Part shown: positions 1-9,500 of the stretch, in pieces
Position numbering within the stretch: position 1 is the first letter of the stretch
Layout of the letters: every line of letters starts with the position of its first letter
Assembly (NCBI GenBank): GCA_014885115.2
Contig: WKLE02000170.1
Span: 1-19,919, forward strand
From: Asterionellopsis glacialis
Taxonomy: Eukaryota > Bacillariophyta > Plagiogrammaphyceae > Rhaphoneidales > Asterionellopsidaceae
Direction of reading: 5' to 3'
DNA length: 19,919 nt
Program-made: the position numbers and the translations under genes
Notes under the pieces: model-generated
What the model saw: the letters and a program-made list of their open reading frames with translations, nothing else
The model's database searches: none
Told to the model about the DNA's origin: nothing

Positions 1-345
1 AACACTGCATTCTTATCGTCAACAATTCGGGCCATGTTTTTTCGCGCATATGCGCCCAAAAAAACAGTAAAAAAAAACATTTAAAAAACAACGATAAGAA
101 CGGCTCTAATTCTCTTCGTAACAACACAGAAAGTAATTCTGAACCCTGTCGTTTGATTATAAAATAGTTGTAGACGCAATATTCTATCTATATTGGGGTT
201 GCCCATGAAATGAGCAAAAACTGGTAGCTACTTTTACAAACGCGATCTCTACAAAGTACTCAGTAAATGGTTGAAATTTTTTTCTCTGCATATCACCGAT
301 GCGTTGTTAGTGATGCTGGCTTTTCTTGTCTAGAGGTGTTATCAA
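1..345. other. Noncoding left edge, 3' flank of the sulfotransferase gene
   Basis: No open reading frame of convincing length or composition is visible on either strand. The stretch is AT-rich with A and T runs. It lies just downstream of the stop codon of the minus-strand sulfotransferase and so should hold its 3' UTR and poly(A) site. The only structure I see is the nested inverted repeat at 10-100, described separately. Whatever gene lies to the left is outside the window. Confidence 0.6.
10..100. repeat. Nested inverted repeat
   Basis: TTCTTATCGT at 10-19 is matched by its exact reverse complement ACGATAAGAA at 91-100. Inside it, GCGCATATGCGC at 44-55 is a perfect 12-bp palindrome, itself flanked by GTTTTTT (36-42) and A7-C (58-65), so the T-run and A-run can pair around it. 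The two levels of symmetry share roughly the same centre. It could be a transcript-end hairpin between two genes or a remnant foldback element; the sequence does not decide. Confidence 0.5.
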
Positions 346-2032
346 TTATTCCATCAATTCTGAGGGTGGATCTCTGTAACCAAAGAATTCAACGAGTTTT
401 CGATCTAGCGTTTTGTGAGCAAACTGCAAGTCTTCTTTAGTGAATCCGTCGTATCTAGCTCTATCATTGCCATATTTTAGAATTGCACTAAGTAATCCAG
501 TTCTTTCTGCACCATGTTGACCTAGAGAGACGTTGTGATGGATGAAATATGAACCTTAGAAAAAACTTGTGTGATACGAAATAAGCAGCAAAATATAATA
601 CCATACTACCGCACTTACCTACACCTCTTTTGGCACTTTCAGTGATGTACTTAAATCCATGCCTGTTTAGTGCACCTCCAGCACATTTGCATACCGCTTC
701 TGTGACTTCCTTTGCGTGAAATACCTGTTTTCATGCAACACAAAATCATTTTACCATGAGATTAGTCTTCATGTCCAAAAACACTTCTTTATGAAATACT
801 CCATTGTAGAGAAAGGATCCATGTATACGTACCAAATCTTCAAATCTCACAACCAATCGTGGAAAGTCTGCATAAAAGTATTCTGCATACCATTCGTTCC
901 AAAAATGGGCCATCGAATGGTGATGAACACTCGTCGATTTGTAATCTATTCGCATTGGTACCGTTTCTGCCGACGGATCAAATTTGAGCGTTTTACGATC
1001 TGGACCTTCAACACCATTAATCACAATAGAGTTAGCATTCTTAACATCAACGTGATTTGGAATCAGATTTGGACAGTGATTTGGAAAGTGTCTCCAGTGT
1101 GCACCGTACGCTTTTTCCGATTAACCATATACAAATCACAAAACGAAAACAATGTGAGTATTCGCTACGTAGTGTAGTCTGAGAAATCCTGTCGATTTGC
1201 CAACATATTCCGTTTACTTACTATGTCGACACATACTTCCCATCCAAGAATATGGATCCTTTATTGTGACAGCTGGTATAACATTGTCAGGTGTGTAGTT
1301 CTCCTCCTTATAGGTTTGTCGTCCTCCTCTGTATTCCGATGGAGGGTTGTGTTTACCCCATGGAACTTGCCAACGGATTCCACGATTCTGAGCACCATAT
1401 TTTTTCATTCGTTCTGGCATGTGACAATTATAAATTAACAATTCTGACATGAGATTCGTTCCTGAATTAAATGCACCTGCTACAGACGCAAAGTGTTCAG
1501 CAGGATCTCCCGAACTTTGAAATGCTTCACATTGGTCCAGACCATAAATTTTGGGTTTGTCTCCATACAAGGCCGTAACTTCCTCCCAGGTCGGTAAAAG
1601 TTTGATTGTTTCTTCATCAAGATCAGTCACATCGGCTTCTGCTAAAATTTCAAGAATTCGTTCCTTTCCTGCTTTAAGATCAGAACTAATATCTGCCATG
1701 GAGGATGTAATTGCTTTATGATTGTCATTATAGTTTCTCCCCTGTTTTGCAATAGATGCCACATTGAATACGTTCGAACGCAGATTGGGTTGTTGTGGTT
1801 GTGAAGATGGTGAAGATGGTGGGGGGGCTAAAAGATTGTCCAGGTGACCAATCACATAGAAAACATGCATCATACAAAATACAAGTCCCCAAAGAAGCAT
1901 TGCCCAAAGCAATGACTTTGTTTCATTTGCACCAACATCGGCGTCACTCAAAGATGACGAATCGTACTTTCTCAGTCCATTCCTAGAAGAATTTGAAGAA
2001 GGTCCAGTTGTTCGTTTGGATTTGGATGGCAT
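346..2032 (-). CDS. Type II membrane sulfotransferase, four exons, 467 aa
   Basis: The gene probably transfers sulfate from PAPS to a glycan or other acceptor in the Golgi lumen; the substrate cannot be told. By my splice model the exons are 2032-1222, 1110-833, 724-619 and 554-346, and all junctions are GT-AG and keep frame. A short polar N-terminus precedes one membrane segment (about residues 40-63), then a Pro/Ser/Gln-rich stem (69-83), the usual type II Golgi layout. The PAPS 5'-phosphosulfate loop is AGAFNSGTNLM (187-197), and the 3'-phosphate region is VTIKDPYSWMGSMCRH (256-271). Splicing restores CRHTYGAHWRHFPNHCPN, and the conserved PRLVVRFEDL lies at the end of exon 2, followed by VFHAKEVTEAVC from exon 3. 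An in-frame TAA upstream of the ATG supports the start. The gene is divergent from the 2828 gene. Sulfotransferase-like identity is strong; exact exon ends are inferred from consensus sites. Confidence 0.85.
555..618 (-). other. Sulfotransferase intron 3 (64 nt, phase 1)
   Basis: The donor is GTAG|GTAAGT and the acceptor TTTTTTCTAAG|GT with a pyrimidine tract. The last exon then runs open for 68 codons to a TAA, ending in PPSELME. This is the shortest intron in the window. Confidence 0.75.
725..832 (-). other. Sulfotransferase intron 2 (108 nt, phase 0)
   Basis: The donor is GATTTG|GTACGT and the acceptor GAAAACAG|GTATTT. Although the length is a multiple of three, retention would meet a TGA in frame about 85 nt into the intron and truncate the protein. 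Splicing joins RFEDL to VFHAKEV, as expected of the family. Confidence 0.8.
1111..1221 (-). other. Sulfotransferase intron 1 (111 nt, phase 1)
   Basis: The donor is ATA|GTAAGT and the acceptor AAAAAG|CG. An in-frame TAA just before the acceptor shows that exon 2 cannot start further upstream in this frame. Joining creates a Thr codon and restores the family-typical run from MCRH into the HW...CPN segment. Confidence 0.75.
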
Positions 2033-2827
2033 GGTTATGTTTTATTGTGCTGTGCCACTGCTCCCTGATGACTGTCAGAAAAGGTGTACCTTGCTTATTA
2101 TCGTTTCCTGTCGGCTTCGATCTTGCCTTTCCACAGACAGACAGTGCCTTCAACACTTCCTTCCTTCCTGCTGGCCTTCGTCGTCTTCTTGGACTTGTGT
2201 ATCCTGGTGTTGTGCCGACTTCGCTTCCACGACTTCGTACTTTGCTCCTTTCAACCCCCAGTCGTTTGTGGAAAAATGGGTAAAATTAGGAACGACTACA
2301 GTAGTCTGTAGGATCTCTACTGGGTCTTGCGTAGAAAGTTTGTTTTTTTGTCGCCATTTGTCGTGCTTTTTTATTTGTCGGTTGGAACATGTTTGTGTTG
2401 GTTGGAAAGAGGTCAATAGTAGTAGGTAGGGAGACCTTGTGCTTTCGCATCGAGAAAGAGCCATGTTTTCCAATCAGAAAAATGACCGTTATTCACAGAG
2501 AGTATTACACTTAGAAACCCGGAAATACGATCAATCGACGACATACAGACAGTAGACTAGTCCTACCCCGTACATACCATCTCCTTCCGTTGGAGGTGAA
2601 TGTACCTTTGGTACCCAAGGTACGTACACAGGTTTCATGTTTGATTGTGTTGCTGTCATCTGTATCCCGAAACTAAATCCCTAACCTTTTCCAGAAAGCC
2701 ATGTGTGTCACTCTCGCTCCTTCTGACAGTCATGTCCAGAGTTTTGTTGTCACAAAGTAAAATGAAAGGACAGCAGTAAAGTCCAAAGAGGGCCCGCCGC
2801 CGGTAAAAAAGCAAGAGAGAATTCAAG
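2033..2827. promoter_or_regulatory. Divergent promoter interval, sulfotransferase and plastid-protein genes
   Basis: These 795 bases separate two divergently read start codons, so they should hold both promoters and 5' UTRs. Several short reading frames overlap on both strands (largest about 137 codons, at 2016-2429) but they are low-complexity, Cys/Ser/Phe-rich and lack any family motif, so I do not call them. Visible sites are a CCAATCAG CCAAT-box-like element at 2470-2477, a GGTACC palindrome at 2602-2623, and CTAACCTTTTCCAG ending at 2694, which looks like a branch point and 3' splice site and could close an intron in the 5' UTR of the plus-strand gene. Confidence 0.55.
2602..2623. repeat. 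GGTACC-centred nested palindrome (intergenic copy A)
   Basis: TACCT (2603-2607), two bases, GGTACC (2610-2615), two bases, AGGTA (2618-2622), with one more matching G...C pair outside. Only the two-base spacers break the symmetry. The same architecture with other spacers occurs in the interval at 17.6-18.2 kb. GTACGTAC follows at 2620-2627. Confidence 0.6.
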
Positions 2828-3334
2828 ATGATACATTTCCGCATCGACTACTATGGTTGGACACAGTTGTTACTCATTGTATTAAGTTTGTCTTTACTTC
2901 CTTCGTCAATGGCATTCCTGCCAGCTGTCACAAAAGACTTGGCCGCCGGGTCTGATACGAAATGCGTTTTCCTCCGACGACGACGACAACGACTGGGGAT
3001 TACTGCTACTAGGATTGAATTGGTGAAAGACGGAAACACTGAGGAAGAGGACGAATTTTACCATGATTTACGAAAGGCTAAAAAAGATCTCTTAGGTGCT
3101 GATATTCCACCAGAACAACTTAAACAAAGTGCGGAATATGCAGAAAATGAATTTTTGAAAGCCATGAAGGAAGCTACAGAAGAATTTCAAACAGTCAAGG
3201 AAGAAATGGGTTCAGAAGCTGCATGTGATTTATTCCTTGGTAAGATTCGTAAGGAAGATGAAAGAAGAGAACGCGAAGAAGAAGATGAAAATGAAAAAAG
3301 AATGGATAGTGATAGTAATATGGATTTCCAATAG
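2828..3334 (+). CDS. Probable plastid-targeted protein of unknown function, 168 aa
   Basis: I do not recognise the family. Residues 1-29 form an ER signal peptide with a strongly hydrophobic core (LLLIVLSLSLLP) ending in SSMAF-LPA. Ala-Phe at the predicted cleavage point is the hallmark of the bipartite presequence that carries proteins into secondary red plastids, and a basic stretch RRRRQR follows as a possible transit peptide. The mature part (about 70-168) is charged and helical: a segment with IPPEQL, alternating Ala/Glu/Lys helices and DLFLGKI, then a Glu/Arg/Asp-rich acidic tail. No membrane segment or catalytic motif is visible in it. It is a single exon, divergent from the sulfotransferase and convergent with the dynein gene, so position gives no functional clue. 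The first ATG was chosen because it starts the signal peptide directly. A secreted or ER protein is the main alternative. Confidence 0.75.
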   Translation: MIHFRIDYYGWTQLLLIVLSLSLLPSSMAFLPAVTKDLAAGSDTKCVFLRRRRQRLGITATRIELVKDGNTEEEDEFYHDLRKAKKDLLGADIPPEQLKQSAEYAENEFLKAMKEATEEFQTVKEEMGSEAACDLFLGKIRKEDERREREEEDENEKRMDSDSNMDFQ

Positions 3335-3573
3335 AACTGTCTTATGTGAAACTTTTGGCGCGGGAATATACAGAGCCAAGCCCTCAACCTTGAAGATGAT
3401 TTCTCATGAAGGCTATAATGCTCAAGGCCTAAAGTTTCATATGGTGAACAATTGCAACTCGTGTGACTTTCCGCATATCTTGAATTATGTATTGATAAAT
3501 ACAGGTCTAGTATGATTAATATGCAATTCTTAAAATTTTTAAACTATATTCGATTCTTTTCTTTTTTTTCGTT
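3335..3573. other. Convergent 3' ends of the plastid-protein and dynein genes
   Basis: The two genes meet tail to tail across 239 bases, with T-rich and A-rich runs near 3525-3575. No splice donor is visible near the dynein stop codon and no dynein-like reading frame follows it on the minus strand, which matters for the short dynein C-terminus. Confidence 0.55.
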
Positions 3574-6500
3574 TTATTCCGTCTTCATAGCCGTGCCTAC
3601 AAGAGTTGCCTTCTTCTTGACAGATTGTGCAATCATCATATCACGCGTTTCTTCGGCAGATCCATCCAATCCAACCCATGTGGGTGGTGTATACGATGGC
3701 AAGGAATCAATCCAAGCAAAGCATTCTTCCTTGGAGCTACCATCTGGAAGACAGGGTGAATCATCAACATTGTCAACGAGCTTGAATCCAACATCGAAAC
3801 ACTTACTTACGAACACGGACTTAACTAATTTGTCAAGAACTTCTTGATCTACTGCTTCTGTCACTCGTCCACCGAATACACCCTTACAAAATGTTTCTTG
3901 GATTGCATCCCAAGGAAGTTTATCAGGATCGACCTTCTTATCTTCCACGAGAGAATCGATGACATCAAGTGCATGCGTGGTATCGGCTTCTGTGAATTCA
4001 TATCGCTGCGACCATCCAGCAGGGATATAACGAAGCCGTTCCTGCACAACCGCATGAACCCATGCTAAAACGAGATACAAACGATTTCGGACAGGGTTAT
4101 GGAATCTTTCGCTAGAGATACTTGTGAAAAACCGAGCAAGAGTTGCCTTAACACCTGATGGAGCTTCTGCAACAATAATGTCACTAATGCGTAAGAGTGC
4201 CGTCGGGAGCTTCGGGTTGATTTCACTGGTAATGAAGATTCTAAAGTCTTTGTGTACACTTGCACCAAGAGACTGGAGTTTCTTTACGAGAGATTCACGA
4301 AGCCAATCTGTGCATAAGTGGCAATTCTTCAGCATGACCCATGTTCCTTTCTTGGTTGCAGTAGCAATGAAGTTGTCAGCGGAGACGAAACCTTCCTGAC
4401 TACCCATTGCAACTGCGGCAAGTTCCTTCTTATTTTCTCGGGCCATAGCTTCTACGCGACCACTAACATCATGGCCTGGAGCACTACAGAGCATGAGAGG
4501 TTCTGATGCATCAACTTCCTCTTCGGTCACCTTCTTCAACTCAGCCAGAGCACGGCCTTGCCATGGGAATTTGGGACCGAAGATCTCTTCGATGCATTCA
4601 ACAATTCCTTCTGTCGATGCGACTGATGCATCTGTGGCAATGGAATCATCGTTCTTGTAGAGTCGGGCTAACATAATGGCAAAGACCATCTTATCATCAA
4701 CCATGAGACTGCGACCAATTCGTGCTGCCACCTCTCGGAAGAGTCCAGTCTTGAGAGATGCGATTCTCTCTGCTTCACTCGCGCCACTTGAACTTTGGCT
4801 CGTACTTAAGACATGTTTGAGCAAGGCCATGAAATGCTTCGCGCTAAACTCATACAAAAAGCTAATTTCTCTCATTGCTTCAAGCAATACAAATAATTGA
4901 CGGCAGACACCAGAGAGTGGTTCAAAAACACTGATGGCGTGATGTACCTGTGTCATAACTTCTTCACTTTTTGAAAGTTGTTCTTCAACTTGTGATCCTT
5001 CTTTCATCAAAACTTCCATTCCTTCAACAACATGATCGTCGTCGAGAATACTGCCCTCGACTGCACTAATCTTTGCAAGCATCTTATCCTCTAATTCTCT
5101 GAGTTTAACATTTTGCTCACCCTGTAGCTTCAAAAGTTCAGTTCGCTGCTGCTCAACTTCAGGTTTTTCGGCCTTGACAATATGACTCATACTTTGACTT
5201 TGGAGGCTGTCTGGAGTTACAGTGAAATTTACAAGTGTCACACGCGAGCATACGTCGGGAGTTAGCTGAACAGCAGGGTTCTTCGTACTCAATATGATGA
5301 AGAATTTTGGACTGTAATCGACATCCTCTGTGCCGATTCGAACTAGGGATCTTCCTCCCGTACGCTGAATCTCGCGATTAAGCACCGGATTCATCACTGG
5401 GTCAACATGCTCAACATTTTCTACCAACAAAGTAGTTCCGAAACGGACAGCTCCGGCGAGAGTCTTCATGAAAGCTTTATCAAGGAAGCTCGTCTTTTGA
5501 ATCTTTTGGTCTGAGTACTTCTTCATGAGGAAATCAATTGCTTGACCAGAAGGATCAATCACGAGCGGGAAACGGATACAGTGGTCAAGGATTACACCGT
5601 TCTCAAGGCTCAATTGATCACTAGGAAGGCCTTCAGCCTGCCACTCAAGCCTTTCGGATGCTTTGCTCAAAGATTCAACAATTCCAAGATCTTCGCGGTA
5701 CTCAATGCCTAGAAGATCCAGCGCTTTTCTCCATTTTTCCAATAGCATAATCCTGGTCTGGAAGTCAAAGAAGCCTGAATATGTCAAGAATGCAGCCATT
5801 AGAAGTCCATCACCGACAAGGTTTCTGAGAATCATTTCGAATTGTTCTGAACTCTTTGACCAGCGATCACTTTCGTGACTAAGACTTTTGATTAGACTCT
5901 CGGCTCGTTCAACCTTCTTACTGACGGTTTCCATCTCGGACTTCAACGACTCCACGTCTCGGATCAAGAGAGCATAGTCATTCTTATACTGCGCGATTGA
6001 CGCTTCAAGTTCGTTCACTTCTGCTTCGATTCTCTCTTTATCATCCTTTACTACTTGAGCTTGTTTTTCAAGTTTTTCGACTTCTTCCCTCAAAGGCTGA
6101 ACACGAGTGTACACCGAAGAATATTTGATCTGAGATTCAGCCCACTTATAAAGAGGTCCGCATGCTTTACTACTCCTCATAACACTTTCTGCTGTGAGGT
6201 CCTTGTTACCTTCCAAGTACTTGTCCTTGACTAACTTGATCTGTTTTGGTGCAAGCTTGTCAGCGTCGAAATTTAGGATATTCGGAATGAAGTCTGCCTT
6301 GGCAAGGAGTTTACGAACGTCTGTCCACTCAATCTTCTTCTCTCCAAGCATAATTGCAACGCATTCCAGAGTCAATTTAACATTGGCAGGAGGACGCGCG
6401 AGATTCCTGATTTCATCCAAATCGCGTTTCTTAATGCCTCGCACGCTTGTCTGGGCACTTTTCAGAGCCGGTTCGGCTTCGTCCAAGTCACGCTGTGCTT

Positions 6501-9500
6501 CTTCCTTTCGTGCATTGATTGCAACTTGCTGCTTCTCTACCTCGATATTCATCACTTCTGCTTTCTCTTTGCTCGTTTCTGCCTCCTTCTGGTCAGCAAC
6601 CATTTGCTGGAGCTTGTTGTTTGCGAGCGCTTCCTTCTCACGGAGCTCGGCAGTCTTTGCCCCAAGACCAGCTTTTAGCTCAGCAACATTCTCTTGTGTC
6701 TGCACAAGTTTCGATAAGCCTGCGTTCACATGAAGCTGCTCATCTTCAACCTCCGCACGTCGTTTCCTCAAGCAATCAACGAAGTTTTGGATGAGAGAGA
6801 GGTAATCTCGGGGAGACAAATATGTTCGACTGATCGTGCCTGTTGAATGGACGTCAGCGGTTTCTTTTGTAATGCGGTGCAACTCTACTAGGGCCGCGAC
6901 TACCGCTTGTCTTAATCCGCTGCCGCCAACACCATCAAATGCACCCTCGACTTGTTTCATTAGCTCCTCGCCTTCACCAATGCCCCATGTACCGCCAACT
7001 GATTCAGCATCACCGATATCGAGCCTTAAAGTAAATTCTTTACCAACTTCTCCCATTGCCTTGCCACCCCATGTGCCGAACCAATCCACCACACAACGAT
7101 TAAAGAGAGCTGGACTTGTGGTCGCCCTGTTCTTCCACTCTCCACCACTAGGATTCATCGTAAACACAACATGTAAGTTGCGTTGAACAATACTAGTGAA
7201 ACGTTTCCAGAGTTCTTCTTCTGTATCAATAATAACTCCATCTCTCGCGGCACTGTCGCGACATGCGCTCATCAAGGCATTGTATTCATCTCCTTCGAAA
7301 AGACCAGGAACTTCTCCGCTTGCAAGGAGTGCGTTCATTGCTTCAAGAAATCCAGAGCCAAGAACGTTGCCTTCGTCGAAGATGAAAGTCACTTTTTCAC
7401 CTTCAACACCAACTCGTCGCATGACTCCACGGAGATCTTCATTGAAATCCTCAATACCATAGCGAGAGTGGGCCTTGATCTGGAAAATACTCAGGCCATT
7501 CATCCAACTGACAAACTTACTGAGAACCGTTTTTCCGGCACCACTGTCACCAACTAGAAGGCAGTGGCCCATCGGCTGACGAAGAACTCGATCAAGCCTT
7601 AAGACATGATCTAGAACCTCGTCGAAGACAACTAGAGGAACATCAAGCTCTTCCTCGTAGAAAACTCGCAATCGTGCCGCTAAAAATTCTTTCAGCTCAT
7701 TCCGTGCTACCTGACGGGTTTCCTTACTTAACCAGGAAGTGTAAAAGAGCGGACGAGCAAGTGCAGTATCGAAGTCAACACCAGCGAAGTGTGATCGAGC
7801 GGCACTGTCGATAGTTTCTTCACACCATTCGCGATCAGCTGGATCCACAAGCCTATCACAGAATAGCCTAAGTGCCTCGTGCGCCCAAAGACGCACAAGC
7901 TCTTCACGAGTCAATCCATCAACGTGCACAACAGCCTCGTAAATACCTCTCACCCAACGACTGAGTTCGCGAGGAGAATAAAAGTATTGAGGTTGCATTT
8001 CCGGCGTAAACCTTTTCTGGTTTTCTGAGTAAACTTCGACCATCGCTTCCGTCATTGCTTGTGTCTCTCCTTTAAGGTTCGGGAACAGTTTCATCATGCC
8101 ACCATTAAAAGTGCTGTAGATTTGCATGAGTGAGTCTCTAGATGGGAAATCAACAAGTAACAAAGGTGCATGCCTCAAAAATCGTTGGGACATTGAAACA
8201 CGGCCTGCATCAGTTGGAGGGTTACATGCTCCAACAAATTGAATGCGATTGATCTTAACCCAAACATTATCATCACGCCAGAAACCACCTTGCTCTACCA
8301 ACTGCCTCATGAACATAATCACTCTTTGGGTACCATACGAGTCCTCCTCTGGGAGGTTAATCTCGTCACAGAAAACAACTAGCCAACTCTGTGCTCCGAG
8401 ACTTTCTGATGGTTCTAAAACAATACTCTTCCCGCGTCTGACATAAGAGCAGTACTGCGCAAAAGTTTTCAAAATAATTTCAGGAGTTGTGCGAGATGAG
8501 AAGTTTAAACTTGCTAGAACAATGCCCTGAAGTGACTGCAGTACGTTCGTGAGGGTCATTGTTTTTCCTGACCCTGGAGGACCACAAAGAATGAGAGGCT
8601 TTCTACTTGATAGCCAGGAACCAAGTACATCAGAGTGACGAACGGTATCAGTAGTAGTGATAACAACGTCAGTGGACGAAACACGATGACTTTCAATCTC
8701 CATTCTTGGTACACTCTCGCTCCAAAGCTCGTATTCACCGTCATCAACGCGGACACGGTAATCTGCGACACTTGAATCATCACCACCAGGAAGCGAAACA
8801 CCACTTGTGCGGAGAAGCATATCTCCGAATTTTTTTCGTACATCCCACGATGCACTTCCCGAAAATGCCCACAGCAAGGCATGCAGCATCCAACGTTTTG
8901 CAAACTTTTCCATGTGATCTCCTGTCATCGGAAAATCTGGGTGGTTTTCATCATACTCGATTGCTAATTCGATACCTTGGACAAGAAGTGCATTCAAAGT
9001 ACAAAGCAAACGGTCGCGTTTCGGGGCCATTATGTGTGGTTCTGCGAGAGCGAATTCCAAGGCATCAGTAACAAGTGATGTAGAACGAGACTCTGATATC
9101 ACCATCGGCTTGATGGCTGCCAAGAACTCAGTCTGAGCCGTTGGTAATTCATCACTTCCATTTCCATCGCCTACGAAGTCTGTGGTACCGAGAGTTCCTA
9201 TCAAGTTTTCAAGACACATTTCTGTCGAAACAGTGTCCTCGCTGAACCAGACCATACCACATCTAGACACCGTGGCAGGTGTAGCATGTGCAAGACTGTC
9301 GACTTCCAGCAAGATCCGGATATTATCCGGAATGCCAAGTCTTTCACCACTCGGGAGAGTAAGCAATTTGTTGTCGTCAAGAACACTGCGTATCAAATCG
9401 TGGTCGAAGAGTGTGAGAAAACAAACGAATTTCGTCTAAACATTGAAGAAATATTCAGGAATGGATAGCTTACCTATTGAGATTCTCTGCCCAGTCTGGG

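Noticed and set aside
716..1177. Plus-strand 153-codon reading frame
   Set aside because: It lies antisense to exons 2-3 of the sulfotransferase, whose spliced product carries clear family motifs; its own translation has none.
2016..2473. Overlapping frames of 96-137 codons on both strands between the divergent genes
   Set aside because: They overlap each other on opposite strands, are low-complexity and show no motif or codon pattern typical of the neighbouring genes; more likely 5' UTR and promoter.
6194..6733. Plus-strand 179-codon frame inside the dynein gene
   Set aside because: It is the antisense shadow of the stalk coiled coil and microtubule-binding domain; the Ser/Phe/Arg-rich translation is what one expects opposite Glu/Lys-rich coding sequence.
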